A program made the translations under genes and the position numbers. Below the pieces are notes generated by a model. The model did not search any database and was not told the DNA's origin. It saw only the letters and a list, made by a program, of their open reading frames with translations. Positions 16,715 through 23,716 of a stretch of 64,000 nt of DNA are shown here, piece after piece (positions within the stretch are counted from its first letter, which is position 1; every line of letters begins with the position of its first letter). Source of the stretch: Actinopolyspora erythraea (GTDB lineage: Bacteria; Actinomycetota; Actinomycetes; Mycobacteriales; Pseudonocardiaceae); NCBI RefSeq assembly GCF_002263515.1, contig NZ_CP022752.1, positions 4,960,001 through 5,024,000 on the forward strand, written 5' to 3'.

Positions 16715-17566
16715 TTAGCGGGAGAGTTCGGCCTGTATCTCTTCGAGCCTCGCGACGGATCCCCGGGGATCGAGCGCCACAGCACGAAGATGCTCCGCCG
16801 CCAGCGTATAGCGTTCCACTTCGTGCCCCTCTTCGAGGTAAAGCGCGCTGGTCAGATTGTCTATGTAGACGACGGGGTCGTACACCCCTCCGAAGTCCAG
16901 CAGGGTGAACGCGGTGCCCATCGCGATGTGGGTTCCCGCTTCGAACGGCAAGATCTGCACGGTCACGTTCGGCCGGTCGGCCATCTCCCGGACGTGGCGA
17001 AGCTGGCGCGCCATGACGGAGTCGTCACCGCAGCGGCGGCGGAGCGCTGACTCGTCGATCACCGCCCACAGCTTCAGCTCGCCGTCGAGTTGCCGCTGCC
17101 GGGCTATCCGCAGTTCGGTGCGCCGGTCCACGACGTCCTTGGTGATGTCCGGCGTCCAGGCCTCGATCACCGCGTGGGCGTACTCGCTGGTCTGCAGCAG
17201 ACCGGGAATGAGGTCGATCTGGTAGTTGGTGACCGAGGTCGCCTCGGACTCCAGCTCGATGTAGTCGTTGAAGTAGTCGGTCAACGCGTCGCTGTAAGCG
17301 TGCCACCAGCCTTTCTTCTTGGCCTGCTTGCTCATCCGCACGAGCTGGTCGGTCAGCTCACCGTCGGCGCCGTACAGCCCGCACAGGGCGCGGACGTCGG
17401 GCACGGTGATCGTGTTGATCGCCGTTTCGATGCGGCTGAGCTTGGACCTGCTCCAGTCCAGCTCATCCATCACGGTCTCGACGCTGATGTCGGCCTGTTC
17501 ACGGAGCTGCCGGAGTTTGGAACCGAGTCTCCGTCGCTGCACACCGGGCTTTTTCCGGCTGGTCAT
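16715..17566 (-). CDS. XRE-family regulator with DUF5753 sensor domain
   Basis: 283 residues. The helix-turn-helix is at about residues 12-65 (LGSKLRQLREQADISVETV through SRIETAINTITVPDVRAL). The DUF5753 domain runs from about residue 100, with IPGLLQTSEYAHAVI and VTVQILPFEAG. Same family as the gene at 58143, in opposite orientation. It probably autoregulates from the AT-rich region upstream (17620-17680), which contains the palindrome GCAATATTGC. Confidence 0.9.
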   Translation of the reverse strand: MTSRKKPGVQRRRLGSKLRQLREQADISVETVMDELDWSRSKLSRIETAINTITVPDVRALCGLYGADGELTDQLVRMSKQAKKKGWWHAYSDALTDYFNDYIELESEATSVTNYQIDLIPGLLQTSEYAHAVIEAWTPDITKDVVDRRTELRIARQRQLDGELKLWAVIDESALRRRCGDDSVMARQLRHVREMADRPNVTVQILPFEAGTHIAMGTAFTLLDFGGVYDPVVYIDNLTSALYLEEGHEVERYTLAAEHLRAVALDPRGSVARLEEIQAELSR

Positions 17567-17636
17567 GTGGGCACCTCACATCGAGGGGAAGACCTCTGCT
17601 TAACACGAACAGGGCAATTTTGAACTTATCGAATAC

Positions 17637-17672
17637 GCAATATTGCACATACAAAACATTCGGTGGCATGAT
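17637..17672. promoter_or_regulatory. putative operator/promoter between XRE gene and rightward ORFs
   Basis: GCAATATTGC (17637-17646) is a perfect palindrome in a stretch that is AT-rich for this genome. On the plus strand TTGCAC (17643-17648) and CATGAT (17667-17672) are 18 nt apart and could be -35/-10 elements for the small ORF at 17702. Inferred only from pattern. Confidence 0.35.
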
Positions 17673-17701
17673 CCAGTCTACAAACGACGATCGGGGTTGA
17701 G

Positions 17702-17899
17702 ATGAACGGCACTGCTCTCGCTGAGAACACCAGCGAAACAGCCGTGCTTCACGGCAGCTGTCCAGCTGGTTCAGCGGTGCGGCATGACGTGCGTGGCCTC
17801 CCGAGCCGACTCGGGCCGGGCAGCGGAGTCATCTTCGTCGGGAGGAGGCCGGGGCACTGTCCCGGCAGCGAAGCCGAACGACCGAATCCCGCCAGTTAG
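17702..17899 (+). CDS. possible small protein, 65 aa
   Basis: ATG lies 30 nt downstream of a plausible -10 and begins MNGTALAENTSETAVLHGS. The second half is Arg/Pro/Gly-rich and could be out-of-frame composition. The only Shine-Dalgarno-like sequence is GGGG 6 nt upstream. It is unclear whether this is translated; position divergent from the XRE gene is the main argument. Confidence 0.3.
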   Translation: MNGTALAENTSETAVLHGSCPAGSAVRHDVRGLPSRLGPGSGVIFVGRRPGHCPGSEAERPNPAS

Positions 17900-18079
17900 A
17901 AGTCGCCAGGAGCGCGCTCGCGAGGCGCCGAACGACGCACGTGGCGCGTTCCCGCAGGTTCGAACCGCTCGTCCGGTGGCGGCAACCACCGGACGAGCAG
18001 CCCTTCCCGCGTTTCAGCCGGCAAGCACCACGCGGGGACGGCTCCGTCCAGTACCGATTACTGCGTAAGGAGCATGCTC

Positions 18080-18403
18080 ATGCTATCGCCTGAATTCCTC
18101 GGGACAAGCGACGAGGAAGCACCGCGTACTGCCGATCCGGGTGCGGCCACGGTGTTCCTGGTGGTGGTGCCGCAGCAGTGGCCGCCGGACGAACGGCGAC
18201 ACGCGCTGCGTGAACACCCCAGTGGGCACCGGCTGCGAACCCAGATCCGCGCGTTGTGCGGCACCTCGGTGATCGTGCCGTTCCCGACCGTGCCGCGACG
18301 GGACGGGGAAAGCAGCACCACGGAACCGGTGATCGACTGCGAGCACTGCGAAGCGGCGATGCGCGAACGCGGCTACTGCGGCGTGGTCCTCGAATCCGGG
18401 TGA
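18080..18403 (+). CDS. small hypothetical protein with CEHC motif
   Basis: 107 residues from ATG 18080, chosen over ATG 18074 because AAGGAG (18067-18072) is 7 nt upstream. A hydrophobic strand ATVFLVVVPQQWPPDERR precedes RLRTQIRALCGT. The C-terminal part has VIDCEHCEAAMRERGYCG, a possible metal-binding site. Unknown function. Strong terminator downstream. It may belong with the FxLD RiPP locus, but nothing proves this. Confidence 0.6.
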   Translation: MLSPEFLGTSDEEAPRTADPGAATVFLVVVPQQWPPDERRHALREHPSGHRLRTQIRALCGTSVIVPFPTVPRRDGESSTTEPVIDCEHCEAAMRERGYCGVVLESG

Positions 18404-18475
18404 GTCCACCCCGTTCGGCAGACGCGTCGCCTGTTTCGACCGCGCCTGTTTCGGCCGGGCTCGTTTCCGACGAAC

Positions 18476-18521
18476 GCTGAGACCAGGACGTGCCGCGACA
18501 GCTCGCCGTCCTGGTCTCAGC
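18476..18521 (+). terminator. strong terminator hairpin
   Basis: A perfect 15-bp stem, GCTGAGACCAGGACG (18476-18490) with CGTCCTGGTCTCAGC (18507-18521), 73 nt past the stop of the CEHC protein gene. Confidence 0.75.
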
Positions 18522-18605
18522 CCCGCGCACTCCTCCGGGAACGGTTCGCTCGTCCGCACCCAATGCTCGACCCACCTCGAACGATCCGAACGAGAACCGG
18601 AACGC

Positions 18606-19148
18606 ATGGCCAATTTGATCGATCTCTGCTTGTCCGCTCTTTCCCGATGGGTACCGATCAGGAACGTCGATGTCCGAACTGGCTCAAGCCTTCGTGTGGG
18701 TTCTGCTGCTCGCCGCCGGGCTGATGCCACTGGCGATGCCACCGCGACCGTCACGGCGGAAATCCCGCGACCACGAGGAATAACCACTGACCGAACGTGG
18801 ATCGCGGGCAGCGGTGAGGCCCAGTGGCACGCTTGCGAGCGGTTCGTCAGTTTCGGCACCACATCAGCGAGGGTCGGCTGCGGGCATGCCGTGCACGGTC
18901 CGCACGAACGCAGCAGCGGCTACGACCCGCCCGAGCAACCGCACCGCTCGGTGTGCGGACCGTGCCTGCACGCGATCGACTACATCCCACCACGCACCAC
19001 TCCACGACGACGTGCGGCGCGACAACAGCCACAGCGGTCGGAGACCGCCCCTGCCCACAGCGACCGGGCCGCTCACACGAACGGAGTCGGCACCCCACAT
19101 CGACCGCCCCGACCTCACGATCGGCGGCACAAAAAATGTCCTAAGTAG
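18606..19148 (+). CDS. Cys/His-rich hypothetical protein, start uncertain
   Basis: The convincing part begins near 18790 with RTWIAGSGEAQWHACERFVS, then GCGHAVHGPHE and VCGPCLHAIDY. The cysteines and histidines are spaced like a zinc ribbon. An Arg/Pro/Gln tail follows. The open frame reaches back to ATG 18606, but the segment before 18783 overlaps the 37-residue ORF in another frame. The real start may be GTG 18696 or a non-standard codon near 18780. No function known. Confidence 0.45.
   Translation: MANLIDLCLSALSRWVPIRNVDVRTGSSLRVGSAARRRADATGDATATVTAEIPRPRGITTDRTWIAGSGEAQWHACERFVSFGTTSARVGCGHAVHGPHERSSGYDPPEQPHRSVCGPCLHAIDYIPPRTTPRRRAARQQPQRSETAPAHSDRAAHTNGVGTPHRPPRPHDRRHKKCPK
18670..18783 (+). 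CDS. 37-residue single-helix membrane peptide
   Basis: ATG 18670 encodes MSELAQAF, then a hydrophobic helix VWVLLLAAGLMPLAM, then a basic tail PRPSRRKSRDHEE and stop TAA. AGGAACG lies a few nt upstream. A leucine-rich helix followed by positive charges is typical of small inner-membrane peptides. It overlaps the preceding frame and would sit directly before the Cys/His-rich protein. Confidence 0.5.
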   Translation: MSELAQAFVWVLLLAAGLMPLAMPPRPSRRKSRDHEE

Positions 19149-19282
19149 GTAGTTAATGGACGCCGTTCGGTTCGGAACCGCCGCGTGTCGGGAAACGAGC
19201 TCTGGTAATTCCTCACTGACCGGACACGCCCAGTGAGGCCCGGTCGGTTTCTGTACTGGAAGAATGTGAAGGAGTTACTCAC

Positions 19283-20522
19283 ATGGATGCGGAACGTGAC
19301 ATGACTGGTGACGGTGTCGCGGAGGAGGGCGCACGGCCCGAGGCGCTGCGTGCGGCCATGGTCGAGGAATTGCGCCAGCTGGGATCGGTGCGCAGTGATC
19401 CGGTCGAGCGGGCTTTCCGGGTGGCGCCTCGGCATCTGTTCTCCCCGGAGGCACCACTGATGGAGGCCTACGGGGTCAATCGGTCGGTGGTGGTCAAGCG
19501 GGACGACGACGGGACGGCGCTGTCGACCGTGTCGGCTCCCAGCATGCAGGCCGACATGCTGGAACAGGCCGAGGTCCGGCCCGGTATGCGGGTGTTGGAG
19601 ATCGGCTCCGGCGGGGTCAACGCGGCGATGCTCGCCGAACTCGTCGGCTCGGAGGGCCACGTGACCACGGTCGACATCGACGCGGACGTGACCGAGCGCG
19701 CCCGGCGCGGACTGGCCGAGTCCGGCTACGACCAGGTGAGGGTGGTCCGCGCCGACGCTGAACACGGCGTGGCCGACCAGGCGCCCTACCACCGGATTCT
19801 GGTCACCGTCGGGGTGTGGGACATCCCGCCCGCCTGGTTGGATCAGCTCGCCGATCGCGGCAGGTTGATCGTCCCCCTTCGGTTGCGGGGGGGTGATGCG
19901 GTCGATCGCGCTGGAACGCGCGGGCGACCGGTTGACCAGTCGGAGCGTGCACCCGTGCGGGTTCGTGCCGGTGCAGGGGATGGGAGCCCGCGAGGAGCAC
20001 GTGGCGCTGCTCGACGAGGACGTGGGGGTGCGCTTCGACGAGCAGCAGCACCTCGACGCCACCGGGCTCAGCGAAGCACTGGCCACACCTCCTGAACAGC
20101 GGTGGTCGGGAGTCACCATCGGTGCCCAGGAGATGATCGACGACCTGACCCTGTGGCTGACGAGCGCGCTGCCCGGCTGCGGCATGCTGACCGCGAAACA
20201 GGCCGCCGTCGACCGCGGGCTCGTGGGCCGCCCCGCCCGCCGGGGAGTTCCGGCAGCGGTTGACGGGAACAGCTTCACCTACCGCGCCACGGTGCGCACC
20301 ACCGAGGACGAGCGGATCGAGTTCGGCGTGCACGGCCACGGCCCTCGGGGCGGCGAACTCGCCGAGCAGCACGTCGACCTGATGCGCCAGTGGGACCGCC
20401 AGCACCGCCACGGCCCCGGCGCCGTCATCGAGGTCCACCCCGCCAGCACTCCCGATGGGCGGGTGAATCACGGGGTCGTGCTCGACAGGAGCCACACCCG
20501 TGTCGTGATCTTCTGGCCCTGA
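19283..20522 (+). pseudogene. FxLD-system methyltransferase, frameshifted at a G7 run
   Basis: Protein-isoaspartate-methyltransferase-like enzyme of FxLD RiPP loci. ATG 19283 follows GAAGGAG. The first 200 codons contain RVLEIGSGGVNAAML and VTTVDID (SAM binding). At 19887-19893 a run of seven G breaks the frame. With six G the reading continues RLRGVMRSIALERAGDRLTS and on to ...HTRVVIFWP, stop at 20520-20522, giving about 412 residues as expected for the family. As written, translation ends at 20095 after unrelated Arg/Gly/Ala-rich sequence. It could be a sequencing error, phase variation or a true pseudogene. Confidence 0.85.
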
Positions 20523-20584
20523 GCCTTCCTGGTCAGGACCAGAAAACCGAAATATTCGAACACCACGAAAGGAGTGTGTCCGAC

Positions 20585-20734
20585 ATGTCCACACCCACCA
20601 TCCTGGAGTCGTCGAGTACCGAGCCGGCCCCGGACTTCGACCTCGACGTCACCGTCGTCGCCATGACGACGCGAACCGCGCGGGAGGTTCCGCCACGGCC
20701 GCGACGGTGGGGAAGCGGGTGGAGATCCCGCTAG
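20585..20734 (+). CDS. FxLD-family RiPP precursor, atypical (no Cys)
   Basis: 49 residues. The leader contains PDFDLDVTVV, the F-x-L-D signature that names the family, and GAAAGGAG precedes ATG 20585. Normal members follow this with a Ser/Thr/Cys-rich core. Here the remainder is MTTRTAREVPPRPRRWG... with no cysteine, so lanthionines cannot form. The TAG stop shares the tetranucleotide CTAG (20731-20734) with the stop of the convergent GNAT gene. This suggests the original core was lost by a deletion joining the two. No lanthionine synthetase is in the window. Confidence 0.7.
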   Translation: MSTPTILESSSTEPAPDFDLDVTVVAMTTRTAREVPPRPRRWGSGWRSR

Positions 20735-21219
20735 AGCGCGCGGTGCATGATGTGCAGCCCGACGAAGCCCTTCTCGGGGTGCTCGAAGGCTTCCGGCACG
20801 GTGGTCAGTACCTCGAAGCCCAGGGAGCGCCACAGCGCCACCGCACCGGTGTTGGTCTCCACCACGGCGTTGAACTGCATCGCCCGGTAGCCGTCGGAGC
20901 GGGCCCGCTCGACCACGTGCTCGCCCAGCGCGCGGCCGTAGCCGCGCCCGGCGTGGGCCGGATCGACCATGAACGCTGCGTTGGCCACGTGCGCACCGGG
21001 CCCGTCGTGGTTGGGGTGGGTCTCGGCCGTGCCGACCACGGTCCCGTCCTCCTCGACTGCGACCACGGTCCGCCCCGGTGACAGCCGCATCCATCCCGCG
21101 CGGGCGCTCGGTTCGGTGGTGTCCCGGTCCCAGCAGAACGTCTCCCCGGCGGAGATGATGTCGCGCATGAACCGCCAGATCGCGGGCCAGTCGTCGGCCG
21201 TCGCCTCCCTGATACGCAC
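20731..21219 (-). CDS. GNAT-family N-acetyltransferase
   Basis: 162 residues from GTG 21219, which is preceded by GGGGAGG about 9 nt upstream; an ATG 12 codons earlier is the alternative. The acetyl-CoA loop AGRGYGRALGEHVV and the last strands (MQFNAVVETNTGAVALWRSLGFE) are typical. It resembles phosphinothricin/L-amino-acid acetyltransferase-like members, but the substrate is unknown. The stop codon interlocks with that of the FxLD precursor. Confidence 0.85.
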   Translation of the reverse strand: MRIREATADDWPAIWRFMRDIISAGETFCWDRDTTEPSARAGWMRLSPGRTVVAVEEDGTVVGTAETHPNHDGPGAHVANAAFMVDPAHAGRGYGRALGEHVVERARSDGYRAMQFNAVVETNTGAVALWRSLGFEVLTTVPEAFEHPEKGFVGLHIMHRAL

Positions 21220-21303
21220 CCCACCAGCCTCCCCGATCGAGCGGCCCCGGAGCAATCGAGGCAGCGCACGGCAGCCTATGAGCGGCTCGCGCCCGGACTC
21301 CGG

Positions 21304-21975
21304 TCAGCCGGACAGCTCCGCCAGCACCCCGGGCAGCTCGTCGATGCGGTTCAGCCGCCGCCCGGCCAGCCGCAGCGCGTCCTCGGCCGGTGGGAAGTGC
21401 GGGTTCGGCACGGCGACGACGGTGGCACCGGCCGCCGCGGCCGAGCGCAGCCCGTTGGCCGAGTCCTCCACGGCCACGCACTCGCGGGCCGCCACCCCGA
21501 CCATCTCGGCGGCGCGGAGGTAGACGTCCGGGGCGGGTTTGCCCGCCCCGACCTGCTCGCTGGACACCGTGTGGCGCACCACGTCGGTGAGGGCGCCGGT
21601 CTCCAGGAACGCGCCGATGATGCGCGGCGGCGCCGAACTGGCGATGGCGACTGGGTACCGCTCGGCCACGGCCCGGACGGTCTCGACCGCGCCGGGCAGC
21701 ACCGGCGGGTCCGTCACGTAGTGCCGGGCCATCCGCTCGATGACCGTGTCCGCGGCTTCGGCGGGTGAGAGGCGAACGCCCAGCCCGCTCACGAGGTACT
21801 CCGCCCACTCCGGGGTGCTCATCCCCATCATGTGCTCGCTGGCACCCTCGGTCCACCGCCCGCCGTGCTCCTCGGCGACCTCGCGCCGGATGCGATCCCA
21901 GAGCTGCTCGGAGTCGACCAGCACGCCGTCGAGGTCGAACAGCACCGCGCGCACACCATCACTACCGATCGTCAC
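21304..21975 (-). CDS. HAD-superfamily hydrolase (beta-phosphoglucomutase-like)
   Basis: 223 residues from GTG 21975. Motif I is VLFDLDGVLVDSE near residue 11. Motif II is AIASSAP, motif III is around GAGKPAPDVY, and motif IV is CVAVEDSANGL. The DLDGVLVDSE form with a helical cap suits small sugar-phosphate phosphatases or phosphomutases. An in-frame extension to 22149 is Pro/Arg-rich and rejected. Same-strand neighbour of the GNAT gene, 84 nt apart. Confidence 0.88.
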   Translation of the reverse strand: MTIGSDGVRAVLFDLDGVLVDSEQLWDRIRREVAEEHGGRWTEGASEHMMGMSTPEWAEYLVSGLGVRLSPAEAADTVIERMARHYVTDPPVLPGAVETVRAVAERYPVAIASSAPPRIIGAFLETGALTDVVRHTVSSEQVGAGKPAPDVYLRAAEMVGVAARECVAVEDSANGLRSAAAAGATVVAVPNPHFPPAEDALRLAGRRLNRIDELPGVLAELSG

Positions 21976-22176
21976 GCCACCGATGGTATGGCCGACCGGG
22001 CCGGGCGGGCGCGGGCGGACTCGTGTCTCCGTCGTCCAACCACCCGGCACCGGTCCGCCGAGGAACCGGTGCCCCCGGAAGAGTTGACGAGCTCCTCGCA
22101 CGGCCGACCCCGAGTTCCCGGACCGGACGGTGAGTTCGCTCATTCCCACTGGGCATCCCCCGCGAAAAAAGTTAGC

Positions 22177-22190
22177 ATTTCAAACGAAAT
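22177..22190. promoter_or_regulatory. inverted repeat ATTTC-N4-GAAAT upstream of MFS gene
   Basis: ATTTC (22177-22181) and GAAAT (22186-22190) sit in AT-rich sequence 30 nt before the MFS start, suitable for a MarR- or TetR-type repressor. No regulator gene is adjacent. Confidence 0.45.
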
Positions 22191-22219
22191 ACTTTGTCTA
22201 GCCGAGGAGCGCGTAGTCC

Positions 22220-23443
22220 ATGAGCGGGTCCGAAGCCACCCGGTTGCGCGAGGTGTTCAAAGGGCAGCCCAAGGCCGTCTGGATCACCGCCTTCGCGGCG
22301 GTGATCGCCTTCATGGGCATCGGCCTCGTCGACCCGATCCTGCGCTCCATAGCCGAGGCGCTGCACGCGGGCCCCGAGCAGGTGACGCTGCTGTTCTCGT
22401 CCTACCTGGGCGTGCAGGTGGTGGCCATGCTGATCACCGGCGCGTTCAGCGCGCGCTTCGGCGCGAAGCGCACCGTGGTAACCGGTCTGGTGCTCATCGT
22501 GCTCGCCACGCTGGCCTGCGCGCTCGCCGGTTCGGTGATGCAGCTGGTGGCGCTGCGAGCGGTGTGGGGACTCGGGAACGCCCTGTTCATCGCCACGGCG
22601 CTCTCGGTGATCGTCGGCGCCGCCAGCGGTGGGCAGCAGGCTGCGATCCTGCTCTACGAGGCGGCGCTCGGCATCGGCCTTTCCACCGGCCCGCTGCTCG
22701 GCGCGCTGCTCGGCAACATCTCCTGGCGGGGACCGTTCGCCGGAACCGCCGTCCTGATGGCCGTGGCCCTGATCCTGTCCGTGGGCTTCCTGCCCTCCGA
22801 CAGCGGCGGTCGCGGCGAACCGGTCAAACTGCTCGACCCGCTGCGCGCGCTGCGGCACGGTGCGCTGCTGCGCACCTCGCTCGGATCCGCGCTGTACACG
22901 GCGGCGTTCTTCACCGTGCTGGCGTGGTCGCCGTTCGTGCTGGAGTACGACGCGATAGCCGTGGGGCTGATCTTCTTCGGCTGGGGCGTGTGCGTGGCCT
23001 TCGCCGGTGTCGTACTGGCCCCCAGACTGGCGAACCGCTTCGGCGAGCTCGGCGGCACGGTGCTGGCCGTGCTGCTCTACGCGGTACTGCTGTTGATCAT
23101 GACCGTCGACAGCAAGGCGGTGCTGATCGTGGGCATCGTGGTCAGCGGCCTCGTCTCCGGGCTGCTCAACACCCTGTTCACCGGGAGCGCCATGAGCGTC
23201 AGCAGGGCTCCCCGTCCGGTCGCCAGCGCGGGGTACAACTTCTGCCGCTGGCTCGGCGGCGCACTGGCCGCGACGCTCGTCAGCCACATCGCCACCTGGC
23301 TGGACTGGCCCAGGGCACCGTTCGCCGTGGGCGCGGTGGCCTGCCTGGTCGCAGCCGGGCTGCTCGCGGTCGGGCTGCGTTCGGGACGTGCCGATCCGCA
23401 CCGGGTGCCGGAGGAGGCCGCGGTCGTCGGCGAGGAGTTCTGA
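22220..23443 (+). CDS. MFS drug/metabolite efflux transporter
   Basis: 407 residues with about 12 membrane helices. Motif A-like FSARFGAKRTVV follows the second helix. Helix 4 reads ALRAVWGLGNALFIATAL. Helix 5 ends GPLLGALLGN, close to the antiporter motif C. SD GAGGAGCG is upstream of ATG 22220. A drug:H+ antiporter role is likely from family pattern. The upstream palindrome suggests induction by a substrate-responsive repressor encoded elsewhere. Confidence 0.88.
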   Translation: MSGSEATRLREVFKGQPKAVWITAFAAVIAFMGIGLVDPILRSIAEALHAGPEQVTLLFSSYLGVQVVAMLITGAFSARFGAKRTVVTGLVLIVLATLACALAGSVMQLVALRAVWGLGNALFIATALSVIVGAASGGQQAAILLYEAALGIGLSTGPLLGALLGNISWRGPFAGTAVLMAVALILSVGFLPSDSGGRGEPVKLLDPLRALRHGALLRTSLGSALYTAAFFTVLAWSPFVLEYDAIAVGLIFFGWGVCVAFAGVVLAPRLANRFGELGGTVLAVLLYAVLLLIMTVDSKAVLIVGIVVSGLVSGLLNTLFTGSAMSVSRAPRPVASAGYNFCRWLGGALAATLVSHIATWLDWPRAPFAVGAVACLVAAGLLAVGLRSGRADPHRVPEEAAVVGEEF

Positions 23444-23573
23444 CCCCCCCTCCCAAAAACGGAAACGTGGCGTGCCAGCAGGCCGAAGTACACAGTGGAC
23501 TTACTACGCCTCGTCGTGAAACAGCGGTATAAACGCTCGGTGATCGTCGACCGCACAAACCCCCGATCGTGCG

Positions 23574-23602
23574 AGGATCATTTCACTGTAGTGGATGATC
23601 CT
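23574..23602. promoter_or_regulatory. 29-nt palindrome upstream of phoX
   Basis: AGGATCAT (23574-23581) and ATGATCCT (23595-23602) are perfect inverted repeats, with the inner CACTGTAGTG also palindromic. It could be an operator 115 nt before the PhoX start. Further right, GTTCACGTTCAGTCAGC (23634-23650) loosely resembles the PhoP-box GTTCA direct repeats of actinomycetes. Confidence 0.4.
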
Positions 23603-23716
23603 GGTTTGACCCACCGTCACGAATTTTCCCGTTGTTCACGTTCAGTCAGCCGGAACATCGCCTGCCGCGCATAGTGTCGGCACGTCCCACTGACAGAAGC
23701 CGTGGAAAGGCAGGAA

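Noticed and set aside
16032..16718. 228-aa plus-strand frame in the gap after the WXG operon
   Set aside because: Runs antisense through the DUF397 gene and its terminator, with Gly/Arg/Ser-rich composition.
19887..19893. Programmed -1 ribosomal frameshift in the FxLD methyltransferase
   Set aside because: The continuing homology is in the +1 frame (one G must be skipped), so a -1 slip at the G tract does not produce the full protein. Transcriptional slippage or mutation fits better.
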